Origin: Kordia jejudonensis
Lineage (GTDB): Bacteria > Bacteroidota > Bacteroidia > Flavobacteriales > Flavobacteriaceae
Reading direction: 5' to 3'
NCBI RefSeq assembly: GCF_001005315.1
Contig: NZ_LBMG01000002.1
Location: forward strand, 151,426-215,425
DNA length: 64,000 nucleotides
Shown: positions 48,845-58,413 of the stretch, in pieces
How the letters are laid out: the number at the start of each line of letters is the position of its first letter
How positions within the stretch are numbered: the stretch's first letter is position 1
Translations under genes and position numbers: made by a program
The notes under the pieces: generated by a model
What the model was told of the DNA's origin: nothing
Databases searched by the model: none
What the model saw: the letters and a program-made list of their open reading frames with translations, nothing else

Positions 48845-51800
48845 ATGACTTCATTAGATTTTAAAAAATGGAACACCATTCTAGGATGGGGAGTTTTTTT
48901 AATTGCATTATTAACTTTTAGCTTAACTGTTGAACCAACAGCAAGTTACTGGGATTGTGCAGAATATATAAGTACCGCTGCAAAGTTACAAGTTGGACAT
49001 CCGCCAGGAGCGCCATTTTACCAAATGATGGGCGCTGTATTTGCTACTTTTGCTTCTGGACCAGAACAGATTGCCGTTATGGTGAACTATTTGTCTGTAT
49101 TTTCGAGTGCATTTACGATTTTATTTATGTTTTGGTCTATTACCAATTTGGTGCAAAAAGTAGCACTTAAAAAACTTCCTGGTCAAGATGAAGAAGTCGA
49201 ATTTACCGTTGGAAGACAAATTGCCGTACTTGGAAGCGGATTGGTAGGTTCACTTGCGTTTACTTTTTCAGATAGTTTTTGGTTTAGTGCCGTTGAAGCC
49301 GAAGTATACGCCATGGCAATTTGCCTCATGTCCGTTTTATTCTGGATGGTATTGCGTTGGGCAGACGAAATGCACAAACCTAGAGGCGATCGCTGGTTAA
49401 TTTTAATCTCTTTAGTCATCGGATTGGCATTTGGTGTACATTTAATGGGATTATTAACAATTCCTGCTTTGGGAATGATTTATTATTTTAAGAATTATGA
49501 AAAAGTAACTACCGTAGGTTTTATCATAGCCAATCTAGTTTCCGTAGCTGTCTTATTTTTCGTGTTTAAATTTATTCCACCAACAACTTTGAGTATTTTT
49601 TGGAACATGGAAGTGTTCTTCGTAAATACCTTTGGAATGCCTTTTCATACAGGATATATTGTGGCTGGACTTTCGTTTATTGCTGTCTTTTATTTTGCAT
49701 TAAACTACACTAAAAAGAAAAATTACAAATTATTAAATACCATTACACTTTGTTTGGCTTTCATTTTAATGGGATTTTCCACTTGGTTGATGATTCCTAT
49801 TCGTGCAAATTCGGACATTGTTGTCAATGAAAATCAGCCTTCTAATGCGCATTTATTGTTAGCATATTACAACTTAGAACAATATCCAGAAACACATGTT
49901 TTGTACGGACCAATGTATACAGATATTTATGGCGGATTGGACGCAGATGAACCGTATATAGACGACAAACCAAGGTATGAAAAAGATGCAACGTTAGATA
50001 AGTATGTCATCGTAAATACGTGGAAAGGTGCCAAACAGAATTCAGATAGTAAACACAGAGGATTTTTACCAAGAATGTGGAGTTCAGAACATGCCGTAAA
50101 TTATATGGAATTTGCTGGACTGCTCGATTTTGACATCAAACCACAATATAGAAGCGATCCACAAATTGTTAAAATCATCGACGATTTTAAAACGAGAGCC
50201 AAAAACGGCGAAATCTACGCTGAAGATTATGAAGAATATATCAAAAAAATTCGCGAGTATATTGATGTAAAACCACCAACTTTTGGGCAAAACTTGTATT
50301 ACATGCTCAATTACCAAATGGGATACATGTACTGGCGTTATTTTATGTGGAATTTTGTGGGAAGACAAGATGATATTCAAGGAAAATTGGACAATCACGG
50401 AAATTGGATCAGCGGAATTAAGTTTATCGACGAAATGCATTTAGGAGCTTCGCAAGACAACTTACCTTCTGATGTTTTGAACAATAAAGCTCGAAATACC
50501 TACTTCTTTTTACCACTGATTTTAGGAATTATAGGATTTGTATTTCTATTGCTACGTGCGCCAAAACAATTTTGGGTACTTTTACTTTTCTTCCTCTTTA
50601 CAGGATTAGCATTAAAAATATTCTTGAGCGAACGACCTTTTGAACCAAGAGAACGAGATTATGCGTTAGTAGGTTCATTCTATGTATTTGCCATTTGGAT
50701 TGGTTACGGAGTCTATGCACTTTTCGATTCACTTCGTACGTATGTTGATGGAAAAATTGCCGCAGGCGCTATTACTATAGTCACTTTATTGGCAGTTCCG
50801 TTATTAATGGCTAGTCAAAACTGGGACGATCACGACAGATCAAATCGATACACGGCACAATCTACCGCAAAAGCATATCTCAATTCCATTGAAGAAGATA
50901 CAGGCGCGATGATTTTTACCATTGGAGACAACGATTCGTTTGCGCTTTGGTATGCACAAAGTGTAGAAGGTTATCGTACAGATGTTAGAACCATCAACAC
51001 AAGTCTTTTAGGAACCGATTGGTATATTGATCAAATGAAGAAACAAGCATTTGACAGCGATCCTGTTCCTTCCGAAATGACGCATGATCAATACAAACAC
51101 GGAACACGTAATTACATTCGTTACGAACGTCATCCAGCAGTTTCAGACAGTACTGTTTGGGAATTAGATCGATTCATGGATTGGGTTTTAAGCGATCGTA
51201 AAGAAACGAAATACGGATACTTGCTTGATCAAGTGTATGAAGTTGAAGATGCTAACATTCCACAGAGTCAACGAAATATTATTTATTATCCTGTAAATAA
51301 AATTCGTGTGCCAGTAAACAAGGAAAATGCAGCAAAATATGTAGATCCAAAAGATCATGATTTAATGGTAGATTATATTGATATTGAATTGCCAAAAACT
51401 GCCATTTACAAAAACAATCTAATGATGTTAGATATGTTGAATCAAAACGATTGGAAACGTCCAATTTACTTTACAGGTGGAAGTTTTGACAAAGCGGAAT
51501 ACATTTGGATGAAAGATTATTTACAGCTTGACGGATTGGTGTACAAGTTGATTCCTATTAAAACAAAATTACCTAGCGAATTAGACATGGGACGCGTAAA
51601 TAGCGAACTTATGTATGAAAATGTGATGAGTTGGGATTGGGGAAATGCGGATAGTGACGACATTTATCACGATCCACAAACGAGACGCCAAAGTGTTTCG
51701 TATAAAATAAATTTGGCAAAACTAGTAGAACAGCTCATCAATGAAGGCAAAAATGACAAAGCCGAAGACATTATTGATATTGCATTGGAAAAAATGCCAA

Positions 51801-52120
51801 TTAAATATTTTGGTTATTATACACTAAACGAAGCTTTCGTTGATGGATATTTCAAAATTGGCAAAACAGACAAAGCCATTGCTGTTTATAATGAAATTAA
51901 AACAAAATATATTGAGTATTTAGAGTATTATAAAAGTGTAAAGATGAGTCAGCAATATGATGATATTGAAGATATTTATCTAAACTTAGAAAAATACAAA
52001 AGTCTCATCAGTATTTTAGATGTCAATGATCAAAAGGCAATGTTAGAAAAAGAACGCATGTTATTTCAAAACTATGTAGAAGGATTCAAACACCTTTTTG
52101 GTGCCGAAGACGCTGAGTAA
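48845..52120 (+). CDS. GT117 / DUF2723 membrane glycosyltransferase
   Basis: 1091 residues. About 11-12 membrane segments in the first 650 residues. The family core is seen: SLTVEPTASYWDCAEYISTAAKLQVGHPPGAPFYQMMG at the first periplasmic loop (conserved WDC-E and GHPPGAP), AEVYAMA, and later FLSERPFEPRERDYALVGSFYVFAIW. A large C-terminal region (about 660-1091) with FTIGDNDSFALWYAQ follows. Databases label this family protein O-mannosyl-transferase-like; the donor and acceptor here are unknown. It precedes a polysaccharide deacetylase by 11 bp. Confidence 0.92.
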   Translation: MTSLDFKKWNTILGWGVFLIALLTFSLTVEPTASYWDCAEYISTAAKLQVGHPPGAPFYQMMGAVFATFASGPEQIAVMVNYLSVFSSAFTILFMFWSITNLVQKVALKKLPGQDEEVEFTVGRQIAVLGSGLVGSLAFTFSDSFWFSAVEAEVYAMAICLMSVLFWMVLRWADEMHKPRGDRWLILISLVIGLAFGVHLMGLLTIPALGMIYYFKNYEKVTTVGFIIANLVSVAVLFFVFKFIPPTTLSIFWNMEVFFVNTFGMPFHTGYIVAGLSFIAVFYFALNYTKKKNYKLLNTITLCLAFILMGFSTWLMIPIRANSDIVVNENQPSNAHLLLAYYNLEQYPETHVLYGPMYTDIYGGLDADEPYIDDKPRYEKDATLDKYVIVNTWKGAKQNSDSKHRGFLPRMWSSEHAVNYMEFAGLLDFDIKPQYRSDPQIVKIIDDFKTRAKNGEIYAEDYEEYIKKIREYIDVKPPTFGQNLYYMLNYQMGYMYWRYFMWNFVGRQDDIQGKLDNHGNWISGIKFIDEMHLGASQDNLPSDVLNNKARNTYFFLPLILGIIGFVFLLLRAPKQFWVLLLFFLFTGLALKIFLSERPFEPRERDYALVGSFYVFAIWIGYGVYALFDSLRTYVDGKIAAGAITIVTLLAVPLLMASQNWDDHDRSNRYTAQSTAKAYLNSIEEDTGAMIFTIGDNDSFALWYAQSVEGYRTDVRTINTSLLGTDWYIDQMKKQAFDSDPVPSEMTHDQYKHGTRNYIRYERHPAVSDSTVWELDRFMDWVLSDRKETKYGYLLDQVYEVEDANIPQSQRNIIYYPVNKIRVPVNKENAAKYVDPKDHDLMVDYIDIELPKTAIYKNNLMMLDMLNQNDWKRPIYFTGGSFDKAEYIWMKDYLQLDGLVYKLIPIKTKLPSELDMGRVNSELMYENVMSWDWGNADSDDIYHDPQTRRQSVSYKINLAKLVEQLINEGKNDKAEDIIDIALEKMPIKYFGYYTLNEAFVDGYFKIGKTDKAIAVYNEIKTKYIEYLEYYKSVKMSQQYDDIEDIYLNLEKYKSLISILDVNDQKAMLEKERMLFQNYVEGFKHLFGAEDAE

Positions 52121-52131
52121 GTTTAGTTGAC

Positions 52132-52785
52132 ATGAAATTATATACTGCAAAAACTCCCAAACTAGTGAAATTGTTATTTCCGAAACTAGTTTGGGAGTTT
52201 TCGGTTACTACCAAAACGATCTATCTTACATTTGATGACGGACCCATTCCCGAAGTAACACCTTGGGTTTTGGAACAATTGGCAACTTATCAGGCAAAAG
52301 CTACTTTTTTCTGCATTGGCGATAATGTAAAGAAGCATTCTGAAATTTATACTGAAATTATTCAGCAAGGACATGCTATTGGAAATCATACACAACACCA
52401 TGTAAATGCTTGGAAGGTTTCTAATGAAACTTACATTTTAGATACAATAAATTGTGAAGAAACACTGGAAAACGCTTTAGAATCGCCCAAAAAAGCTAAA
52501 AACAAGCTATTTCGTCCTCCATACGGGAAAATTACACCTCAACTATCAAAGAAACTTCGAAAACGTGGATATAAAATAATTATGTGGAATGTATTGAGTG
52601 GAGATTTCGACACAGATTTATCGCCAAAAAAATGTTTATCAAATGTAGTAAAACATACAACTTCTGGAAGTATTGTTGTATTCCATGACAGCTTAAAAGC
52701 TAAGGAAAAGCTGAACTATGTGTTACCAAAAGTATTGGCACACTTTAGCAAATTAGGATATACTTTTGAACATATACCTGTTTAG
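52132..52785 (+). CDS. Polysaccharide deacetylase (CE4, NodB domain)
   Basis: 217 residues. Metal-dependent deacetylase of N-acetylated or acetylated glycans, possibly peptidoglycan. All NodB motifs are present: YLTFDDGPIPE (catalytic Asp), GNHTQHHVNAW (His ligands), RPPYGKI, and VFHDSLKA. There is no signal peptide; the N-terminus (KLYTAKTPKLVKLLFPKLVW) is a conserved family lead-in. It is co-directional with GT117, 11 bp away. A terminator-like inverted repeat lies inside codons 7-23. Confidence 0.92.
   Translation: MKLYTAKTPKLVKLLFPKLVWEFSVTTKTIYLTFDDGPIPEVTPWVLEQLATYQAKATFFCIGDNVKKHSEIYTEIIQQGHAIGNHTQHHVNAWKVSNETYILDTINCEETLENALESPKKAKNKLFRPPYGKITPQLSKKLRKRGYKIIMWNVLSGDFDTDLSPKKCLSNVVKHTTSGSIVVFHDSLKAKEKLNYVLPKVLAHFSKLGYTFEHIPV
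52150..52201 (+). promoter_or_regulatory. Terminator-like hairpin inside the deacetylase coding start
   Basis: Perfect 17-bp inverted repeat (AAAACTCCCAAACTAGT, 52150-52166, and its complement at 52185-52201) with an 18-nt loop, ending in TTTT. It starts 18 nt after the start codon and 30 nt after the GT117 stop. It could terminate or attenuate GT117-deacetylase transcription or control translation. Confidence 0.55.
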
Positions 52786-53078
52786 ACGTGTTCCGTAATA
52801 AGTCCGATAAGTGTATTCGCATCTTGCTCTCCACTTTGTCTCCAGACCATTTCTCCTCCTTTGTAAATCATCAATGTTGGCAGTCCTTTAACGCGAAGTG
52901 CTTCCGCTAATTCCTTATTTTTATCAACGTCTATTTTTATTACTTTGGCGCTATCGCCTATTGCAGCAGCAACATCGCGCAATACGGGATGCATTGCTTT
53001 TGACTGCTCGTTCCATTCTGTATAGAAATCTAACAAAATGGGAATATCTGCATTTATTAATTCACCAAATTTTGACAT
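52782..53078 (-). CDS. Thioredoxin-fold protein lacking the CxxC motif
   Basis: 98 residues, the size of thioredoxin. The fold is recognisable (PILLDFYTEW, KVIKIDVDKN, VKGLPTLMIYKGGEMVWRQSG with the cis-Pro), but the active site WCGPC is replaced by WNEQS (Asn23, Ser26), so no dithiol redox activity is expected. It could act as a structural or binding protein. Its last 4 bp overlap the end of the convergent deacetylase gene. Confidence 0.88.
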   Translation of the reverse strand: MSKFGELINADIPILLDFYTEWNEQSKAMHPVLRDVAAAIGDSAKVIKIDVDKNKELAEALRVKGLPTLMIYKGGEMVWRQSGEQDANTLIGLITEHV

Positions 53079-53166
53079 AAGCGAATGTTTTTATGTTTAT
53101 AGAATTGCTATTTTTTTAACAAAAATAATAACAGTTCTGTATTACAAATGTACTATTTTCTTGCGA

Positions 53167-54462
53167 TTATGCTACTTTCTCTCGTTTTTTCAGTTCTATC
53201 ACAGTAATTTCTGGCCATATTCCGACACGTCCTGGAAAGGCTAAAACACCAAATCCGCGATTGACATGCAAGTATTTTCCAGCTTCTTCATACAATCCTG
53301 CCCAACGTGGATATCTATATTTTACTGGACTCCATTTGAAGTTTAAAAACGGAATTTCAATACCAAACTGCATTCCATGCGTATGTCCTGCAAGCGTAAG
53401 CTGAATCTTCTTTTCAAAGTCAATAATATTTGGTTCATCTGTAATTACTTCTGGATCTTCTTTCTCTTTTTGTCGAATTTCCATTTCCTTGTAATCAAAG
53501 TGTGAAGGATCATGCGATAGCAAAATATTAAATTCTCCATCTTCAACACCTTCCGAAGCTTTGCGCAAACTTCCACGTTTTGGAAAGTGACGAGAAGCGC
53601 CCCAATTTTCAACACCTAAAATATGCAGTTTTTGACCATTTCGCTCCAGCGTTTTTTTATTGTTCAACAACAAATTAAAGCCAATATCTTCGTGTACTTT
53701 TTCTATTTTTTTGTGATTATTATTAATTTCTTCTTGTGTACGATATGCATAATATCCGTAATCGTGATTTCCTAAGATAGAATACTTGCCGTCTTTGGCT
53801 TCCATACGTTTAAATGTGTCAATCCACGGATACATTTCTTCGGCAACCGAATTTACAATATCGCCCGTAAATACTATGATATCACTTTTTTGCTCATTGA
53901 TTAAATCAACCGCGTATTCTACTTTTTCTTTATTATCAAAACTTCCTGAATGAATGTCTGAAATCTGCGTAAGCGTATATCCATCAAATTCATCTGGCAA
54001 ATCATCAAAAAACATGGTATGTCTGATGACTCTGTAATCGTATTTTCCTTTGAATATTCCATACAAAAATCCTGCAAATGGTATTGCGGCAATTCCGAGT
54101 GCAAGTTGACTGATAAATTTTCGTCTGCTCGGTATTGCTTCACTAACGGTAACTCCATTGTGTTGAAAGTAATTGAACAAACTCGCAAAAAAGCGGAAAA
54201 TATCTTCTGTAAATAAGAAGATTAGTATAAATAATTTTGGCACTAAAAACGTAAGAGCCATGGCAATCGCATATCCTGTAGACAAGCTAAAGCGTCCTTC
54301 GCGCTGTGTAAGACTGAGTTGGTAAAAGAAAATTCCGTAAATGGCAACCGTTACCACCCAAAACCCAATTAATATAATTTTATTACTGGTTAAGGTTCGA
54401 ACGGCGGAAAATGTATATAGTTCTAGAAAAAGAACGATGGCGATGAGGATTATAAATCTCAT
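53167..54462 (-). CDS. Membrane-anchored metallophosphoesterase
   Basis: 431 residues. Four N-terminal membrane helices (about 1-115 and a further one at 130-150), then a calcineurin-like phosphoesterase domain (about 175-425) with metal-binding motifs QISDIHSGSFDN, FTGDIVNS, LGNHDYGYY, LLSHDPSHFD and LAGHTHGMQFG. YaeI/YkuE-like families hydrolyse phospholipids or nucleotides; the substrate here is unknown. Confidence 0.92.
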   Translation of the reverse strand: MRFIILIAIVLFLELYTFSAVRTLTSNKIILIGFWVVTVAIYGIFFYQLSLTQREGRFSLSTGYAIAMALTFLVPKLFILIFLFTEDIFRFFASLFNYFQHNGVTVSEAIPSRRKFISQLALGIAAIPFAGFLYGIFKGKYDYRVIRHTMFFDDLPDEFDGYTLTQISDIHSGSFDNKEKVEYAVDLINEQKSDIIVFTGDIVNSVAEEMYPWIDTFKRMEAKDGKYSILGNHDYGYYAYRTQEEINNNHKKIEKVHEDIGFNLLLNNKKTLERNGQKLHILGVENWGASRHFPKRGSLRKASEGVEDGEFNILLSHDPSHFDYKEMEIRQKEKEDPEVITDEPNIIDFEKKIQLTLAGHTHGMQFGIEIPFLNFKWSPVKYRYPRWAGLYEEAGKYLHVNRGFGVLAFPGRVGIWPEITVIELKKREKVA

Positions 54463-54541
54463 TTGGGATATTTAAATTTTAACAAAAATACTGCTATTCT
54501 GGTAATCAATTTTGTGATTTACGGGAATTTTAACACTTTAT

Positions 54542-54577
54542 AAAAAAACTCCCGAAATATTTCGAGAGTTTTTTTTG
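54542..54577 (-). terminator. Terminator of cphA
   Basis: Inverted repeat AAAACTCcCGAAA / TTTCGaGAGTTTT with one internal mismatch and T tracts, just after the cphA stop at 54580. Confidence 0.8.
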
Positions 54578-54579
54578 TT

Positions 54580-57237
54580 TTATGATGGCATATTTGGAAT
54601 ATCGTCAGGTGTAAAATCATACAACTCTTTCGATTCTTCTTCTTTTAGTTTCTTCACTAAATCTAACGCATCAGGCACAACATCACTACACAATACGATG
54701 AGTGAACCTTGTTTGGCGTTCTTCACAGCATGTAAAATTGCTTCTTTTTCCGATGGAATGATCGTTGTTTTCTTGTTTGGATCATGCATTTTTATTCCGT
54801 CGTCCAACATTTTAATGAGTTCTTCTTCTGTTTTTCCGCGTAAGCGTTTGTCTTGACGAATGATTACTTCATCAAACATTTCTGCGGCCAAAGCGCCCAT
54901 TTCGTTATTGTCTTCTACACGTCTGTCTCCAATTCCTGCAATGATTCCAACTTTTTTAGTAGCATTTAAGTTATCTACAAACTGTTTCAAAGCGCGCATT
55001 CCTGCCGGATTGTGTGCATAATCAACTAAGATTTGGAAGTTTTTAAACTTGAATAAATTCAATCGTCCTGGTGTTTGCGAAGCTGAAGGAATAAACGTTT
55101 CTAATGCAACTCGCATATCTTCTAGTGTAAAGCCTTTTAAATACGCAGCAATTACAGCTGGCAATACATTCTGAATCATAAACGTAGCTTTTCCACCAAA
55201 TGTGAGTGGAACATTTACTGCTTTTATGACGCGCATTTTCCATTCGCCTCTACACAATGTTATATAGCCATTTTCATAGATGGCAGAAATTCCACCACGT
55301 TTTTGCATGGCTTTTATTCGTGGATTATTTTCGTCAAGCGAGAATAATGCCACGTTCGCATCTACATTTTTACGCATAGCATATACCAAATCGTCATCAG
55401 CGTTTAAAATTGCCGTTCCATCTGGTAATACCGTTTCAGGAATCACGCCTTTTACTTTAGCTAATTGCTCAATAGTATGAATTCCTTTTAATCCTAAATG
55501 ATCTGCGGCAACATTGGTAACAATTCCGATGTCACAGTTTTTAAATCCTAAACCAGCGCGTAACAATCCGCCACGTGCACATTCTAGTACGGCAAAGTTT
55601 ACCGTTGGATCTTTTAGTACAAATTCCGTACTTGCTGGACCTGTACAATCGCCCGTCATTAATAATCGATTTTGAATGTATACGCCGTCACTTGTAGTAT
55701 ATCCAACTTTGTACCCTTTCATTTTTGCCATGTGTGCAATCAAGCGAGTGGTAGTTGTTTTTCCATTTGTTCCTGTAACGGCAATAATTGGAATGCGTGA
55801 TGTTGATCCTGGAGGAAATAATTTATCAATCACTGGAGCTGCCACATTTCTTGGCAATCCTTCTGTTGGTGCTAAATGCATACGGAATCCTGGACCTGCA
55901 TTTACTTCCAAGACTGCACCGCCTGTTTCCGAAAGTGGCTTGCTAATATCTGAAGTCATGACGTCTATTCCACAAATATCTAAATCGATAATTTTCGAAA
56001 TCCGTTCTGCCATAAATACATTTGCAGGATGCACCATATCGGTAACATCTTCTGCTGTTCCTCCTGTACTCAGGTTTGCTGTATCTTTTAAAATCATCAC
56101 TTCGTCTTTTTCCAAGACGGTTTCCAAGGTATATCCTTTCGCGGCAATTAAGGTTTCAGTAAGTGTATTTACCTTAATCATCGTCAATACTTTTTCATGT
56201 CCGTAACCTCTACGTTCGTCTTTGTTTACCTCATCAATCAGTTCTTGAATCGTAGATTTTCCGTCTCCCACAACATGTGCTGGTGTACGTTTCGCCGCAG
56301 CGACTAACTTATTATTGATTACCAATAAACGATAATCTTCTCCTGTTATAAATTTTTCAACAATAACAGATCTTGAAATTTCTTGTGCTTCTTTAAAAGC
56401 TACTAACGCTTCTTCATATGTATTAATATCAACCGTAATTCCGCGTCCGTGATTTCCATTAATTGGTTTTATCACTAACGGATAACCGACATAGTCGCAG
56501 GCACCTTTCAGGCTTCGTTCTCTTCGGATAATATCGCCACGTGGTACTTCAACTTCTGCTTGTTCTAGTAAGTATTTGGTATCTTCTTTATCGCATGCGA
56601 TTTCAACACCAATATTGCTGGTTTCACTTGTTACAGTTGCTTGAATACGTTTTTGATTTGCACCATATCCTAATTGACAAAGTGAATATTTATTTAAACG
56701 AATCCATGGAATTCCTCTACTCGCGGCTTCTTCTACAATAGAACCTGTACTTGGTCCAAGACGTTCTTCTTCACGAATTTCGCGCATTTCTTGAATATCA
56801 GTTGCCAAATCGTAGTCTTCGCCAGAAATTAATGCTTCACAGATACGAACGGCTGCTTTTGCAGCATAGCGTCCTACTTTTTCTTCCATGTATGAGAATA
56901 CTACATTGTATACGCCTTCTTCTCCATAACCACGCGTTCTTCCAAAACCTGTGTCCATTCCCGCTAAGGTTTGAATTTCTAATGCAATGTGTTCAATTAC
57001 GTGTCCCATCCAAGTTCCATCGTCGACACGCATAAAAAATCCGCCTTCGCAACCTTCTGAACATCGGTGTGAATACATGGAAGGAAACATGGCTTTTAAT
57101 CGATCGCCAAAACCATCGACTTTATTCGTTGGATATTCTTCCATTTCTTGAAGATCAAGCACCATAACGATGAGCTTATGCCTTCTCACTGACCAATAAT
57201 TTGGTCCACGCATTGCGTTTATACTTCTAATTTCCAT
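54580..57237 (-). CDS. cphA: Cyanophycin synthetase
   Basis: 885 residues, full length. Makes cyanophycin (a poly-Asp backbone with Arg side chains) from Asp, Arg and ATP without a ribosome. Three parts: an N-terminal domain (about 1-160, HRCSEGCEGGFFMRV, MGHVIEHIALEIQTLAG), an ATP-grasp domain (about 215-480, PLVIKPINGNHGRGITVDI, EVNAGPGFRMH) that adds Asp, and a Mur ligase-like domain (about 485-880, VTGTNGKTTTTRLIAHM; ILVDYAHNPAGM) that adds Arg. It diverges from cphB. Confidence 0.97.
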   Translation of the reverse strand: MEIRSINAMRGPNYWSVRRHKLIVMVLDLQEMEEYPTNKVDGFGDRLKAMFPSMYSHRCSEGCEGGFFMRVDDGTWMGHVIEHIALEIQTLAGMDTGFGRTRGYGEEGVYNVVFSYMEEKVGRYAAKAAVRICEALISGEDYDLATDIQEMREIREEERLGPSTGSIVEEAASRGIPWIRLNKYSLCQLGYGANQKRIQATVTSETSNIGVEIACDKEDTKYLLEQAEVEVPRGDIIRRERSLKGACDYVGYPLVIKPINGNHGRGITVDINTYEEALVAFKEAQEISRSVIVEKFITGEDYRLLVINNKLVAAAKRTPAHVVGDGKSTIQELIDEVNKDERRGYGHEKVLTMIKVNTLTETLIAAKGYTLETVLEKDEVMILKDTANLSTGGTAEDVTDMVHPANVFMAERISKIIDLDICGIDVMTSDISKPLSETGGAVLEVNAGPGFRMHLAPTEGLPRNVAAPVIDKLFPPGSTSRIPIIAVTGTNGKTTTTRLIAHMAKMKGYKVGYTTSDGVYIQNRLLMTGDCTGPASTEFVLKDPTVNFAVLECARGGLLRAGLGFKNCDIGIVTNVAADHLGLKGIHTIEQLAKVKGVIPETVLPDGTAILNADDDLVYAMRKNVDANVALFSLDENNPRIKAMQKRGGISAIYENGYITLCRGEWKMRVIKAVNVPLTFGGKATFMIQNVLPAVIAAYLKGFTLEDMRVALETFIPSASQTPGRLNLFKFKNFQILVDYAHNPAGMRALKQFVDNLNATKKVGIIAGIGDRRVEDNNEMGALAAEMFDEVIIRQDKRLRGKTEEELIKMLDDGIKMHDPNKKTTIIPSEKEAILHAVKNAKQGSLIVLCSDVVPDALDLVKKLKEEESKELYDFTPDDIPNMPS

Positions 57238-57397
57238 GTGTTGTTTGCTTTGGTTGGTTATTTAAACTTGTTTTATAAACCTAACAAGTTACGTTATAAA
57301 TATAGAAAAATTTCACAGATATATTAGTTCTTTTCAAGATTCTATATCAGTAGGTTAAGATTAGCATGAAAAAACGGTCAGAGACAAAAAATTATTT

Positions 57398-57405
57398 TAC
57401 TTTTG
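57398..57405 (+). promoter_or_regulatory. Putative -7 element for cphB (TACTTTTG)
   Basis: Exact TAnnTTTG match, 23 bp before the cphB ATG at 57428. No clear -33 TTG. Confidence 0.45.
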
Positions 57406-57427
57406 CACTCACAAAAATCACAATAAC

Positions 57428-58291
57428 ATGCAGCAGATCAAAGGTACATTGATTCCGATTGGAGGTAATGAAGATAAAGGTATTGAGGAAAATGAGCAAT
57501 ATACAGTAGAGTTTATTGACGATGGAATTCTATTTCATGTCGTAAAAGAAGCTGGTGGTGTTGATGCTAAAATTGTGGTTATTCCGACAGCTTCAAGTAT
57601 TCCTGTGGAAGTTGGTGAGAATTATATAGATGCTTTTGCCAAATTGGGTTGTACAAATGTGACCGTTTTGGATATTAGAAGTAAAGAAGATTCGGAAAAA
57701 AAATCGTCTATCGAATTGATTAAAACTGCCAATTGTATTATGTTTTCTGGTGGAGATCAATCGAAAATTACAGATAAAATTGGTGGAACTACTATTCATG
57801 ATATTTTAGCCGATCGTTACCGAAATGAAGAAGGTTTTGTCATTGCTGGAACCAGTGCTGGCGCTATGGCAATGGCAAACGAAATGATTGCTGGCGGAAG
57901 CGCTTCGGAAGCATTTATTAAAGGTGCCGTAACGATGTACAAAGGCTTAAGTTTGATTCCTGAATTGATTGTGGACACACATTTTATTCGTCGTGGACGT
58001 TTTGGTCGTCAATCGGAAGCGGTGGCTAAATTTCCAAATTTGATTGGAATTGGACTCGCAGAAGATACTGGAATGATTATTAAAAACGGAAACGATTGTA
58101 CGGTAATTGGTTCAGGAATGGTAATTGTTTTTGACGGTTCAACCTTAACGCATAATAATGAAAAAGTGCTGAAAGAAGGAACGCCTATGACAATGGCAAA
58201 TATGACCATCCATGTATTGTCTAACGGAGATCAGTTTGATATTAAAAATCGTAAAGTTTCTGTATTACCGATTGAAGCACCTTTCATATAG
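57428..58291 (+). CDS. cphB: Cyanophycinase
   Basis: 287 residues. Serine exopeptidase of the S51 family that cleaves cyanophycin to beta-Asp-Arg dipeptides. Seen: MFSGGDQSKI, the nucleophile Ser in IAGTSAGAMAM, and the His in VDTHFIRRGRFGRQ. There is no signal peptide, so it acts in the cytoplasm on stored granules. It is divergent from cphA across 190 bp. Confidence 0.96.
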   Translation: MQQIKGTLIPIGGNEDKGIEENEQYTVEFIDDGILFHVVKEAGGVDAKIVVIPTASSIPVEVGENYIDAFAKLGCTNVTVLDIRSKEDSEKKSSIELIKTANCIMFSGGDQSKITDKIGGTTIHDILADRYRNEEGFVIAGTSAGAMAMANEMIAGGSASEAFIKGAVTMYKGLSLIPELIVDTHFIRRGRFGRQSEAVAKFPNLIGIGLAEDTGMIIKNGNDCTVIGSGMVIVFDGSTLTHNNEKVLKEGTPMTMANMTIHVLSNGDQFDIKNRKVSVLPIEAPFI

Positions 58292-58400
58292 ATGTTAGAG
58301 CGCTTCGCTGCTAGATGTTAGAACGGCTTCGCCTGTTAGACTTGTTTTTATATATACTACGTCATGCTGAACTTGATTCAACATCTCACATCTAGCAATT
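58292..58400. repeat. Dispersed intergenic repeat units
   Basis: Two direct copies of a GATGTTAGA-n-CGCTTCG-type unit (58292-58343), then CGTCATGCTGAACTTGATTC (about 58362), a sequence that also appears inverted near 4338-4355, and an inverted ACATCTAGC. Typical of small Flavobacterial intergenic repeats; no coding capacity. Confidence 0.6.
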
Positions 58401-58413
58401 TTTATACAAAAAA

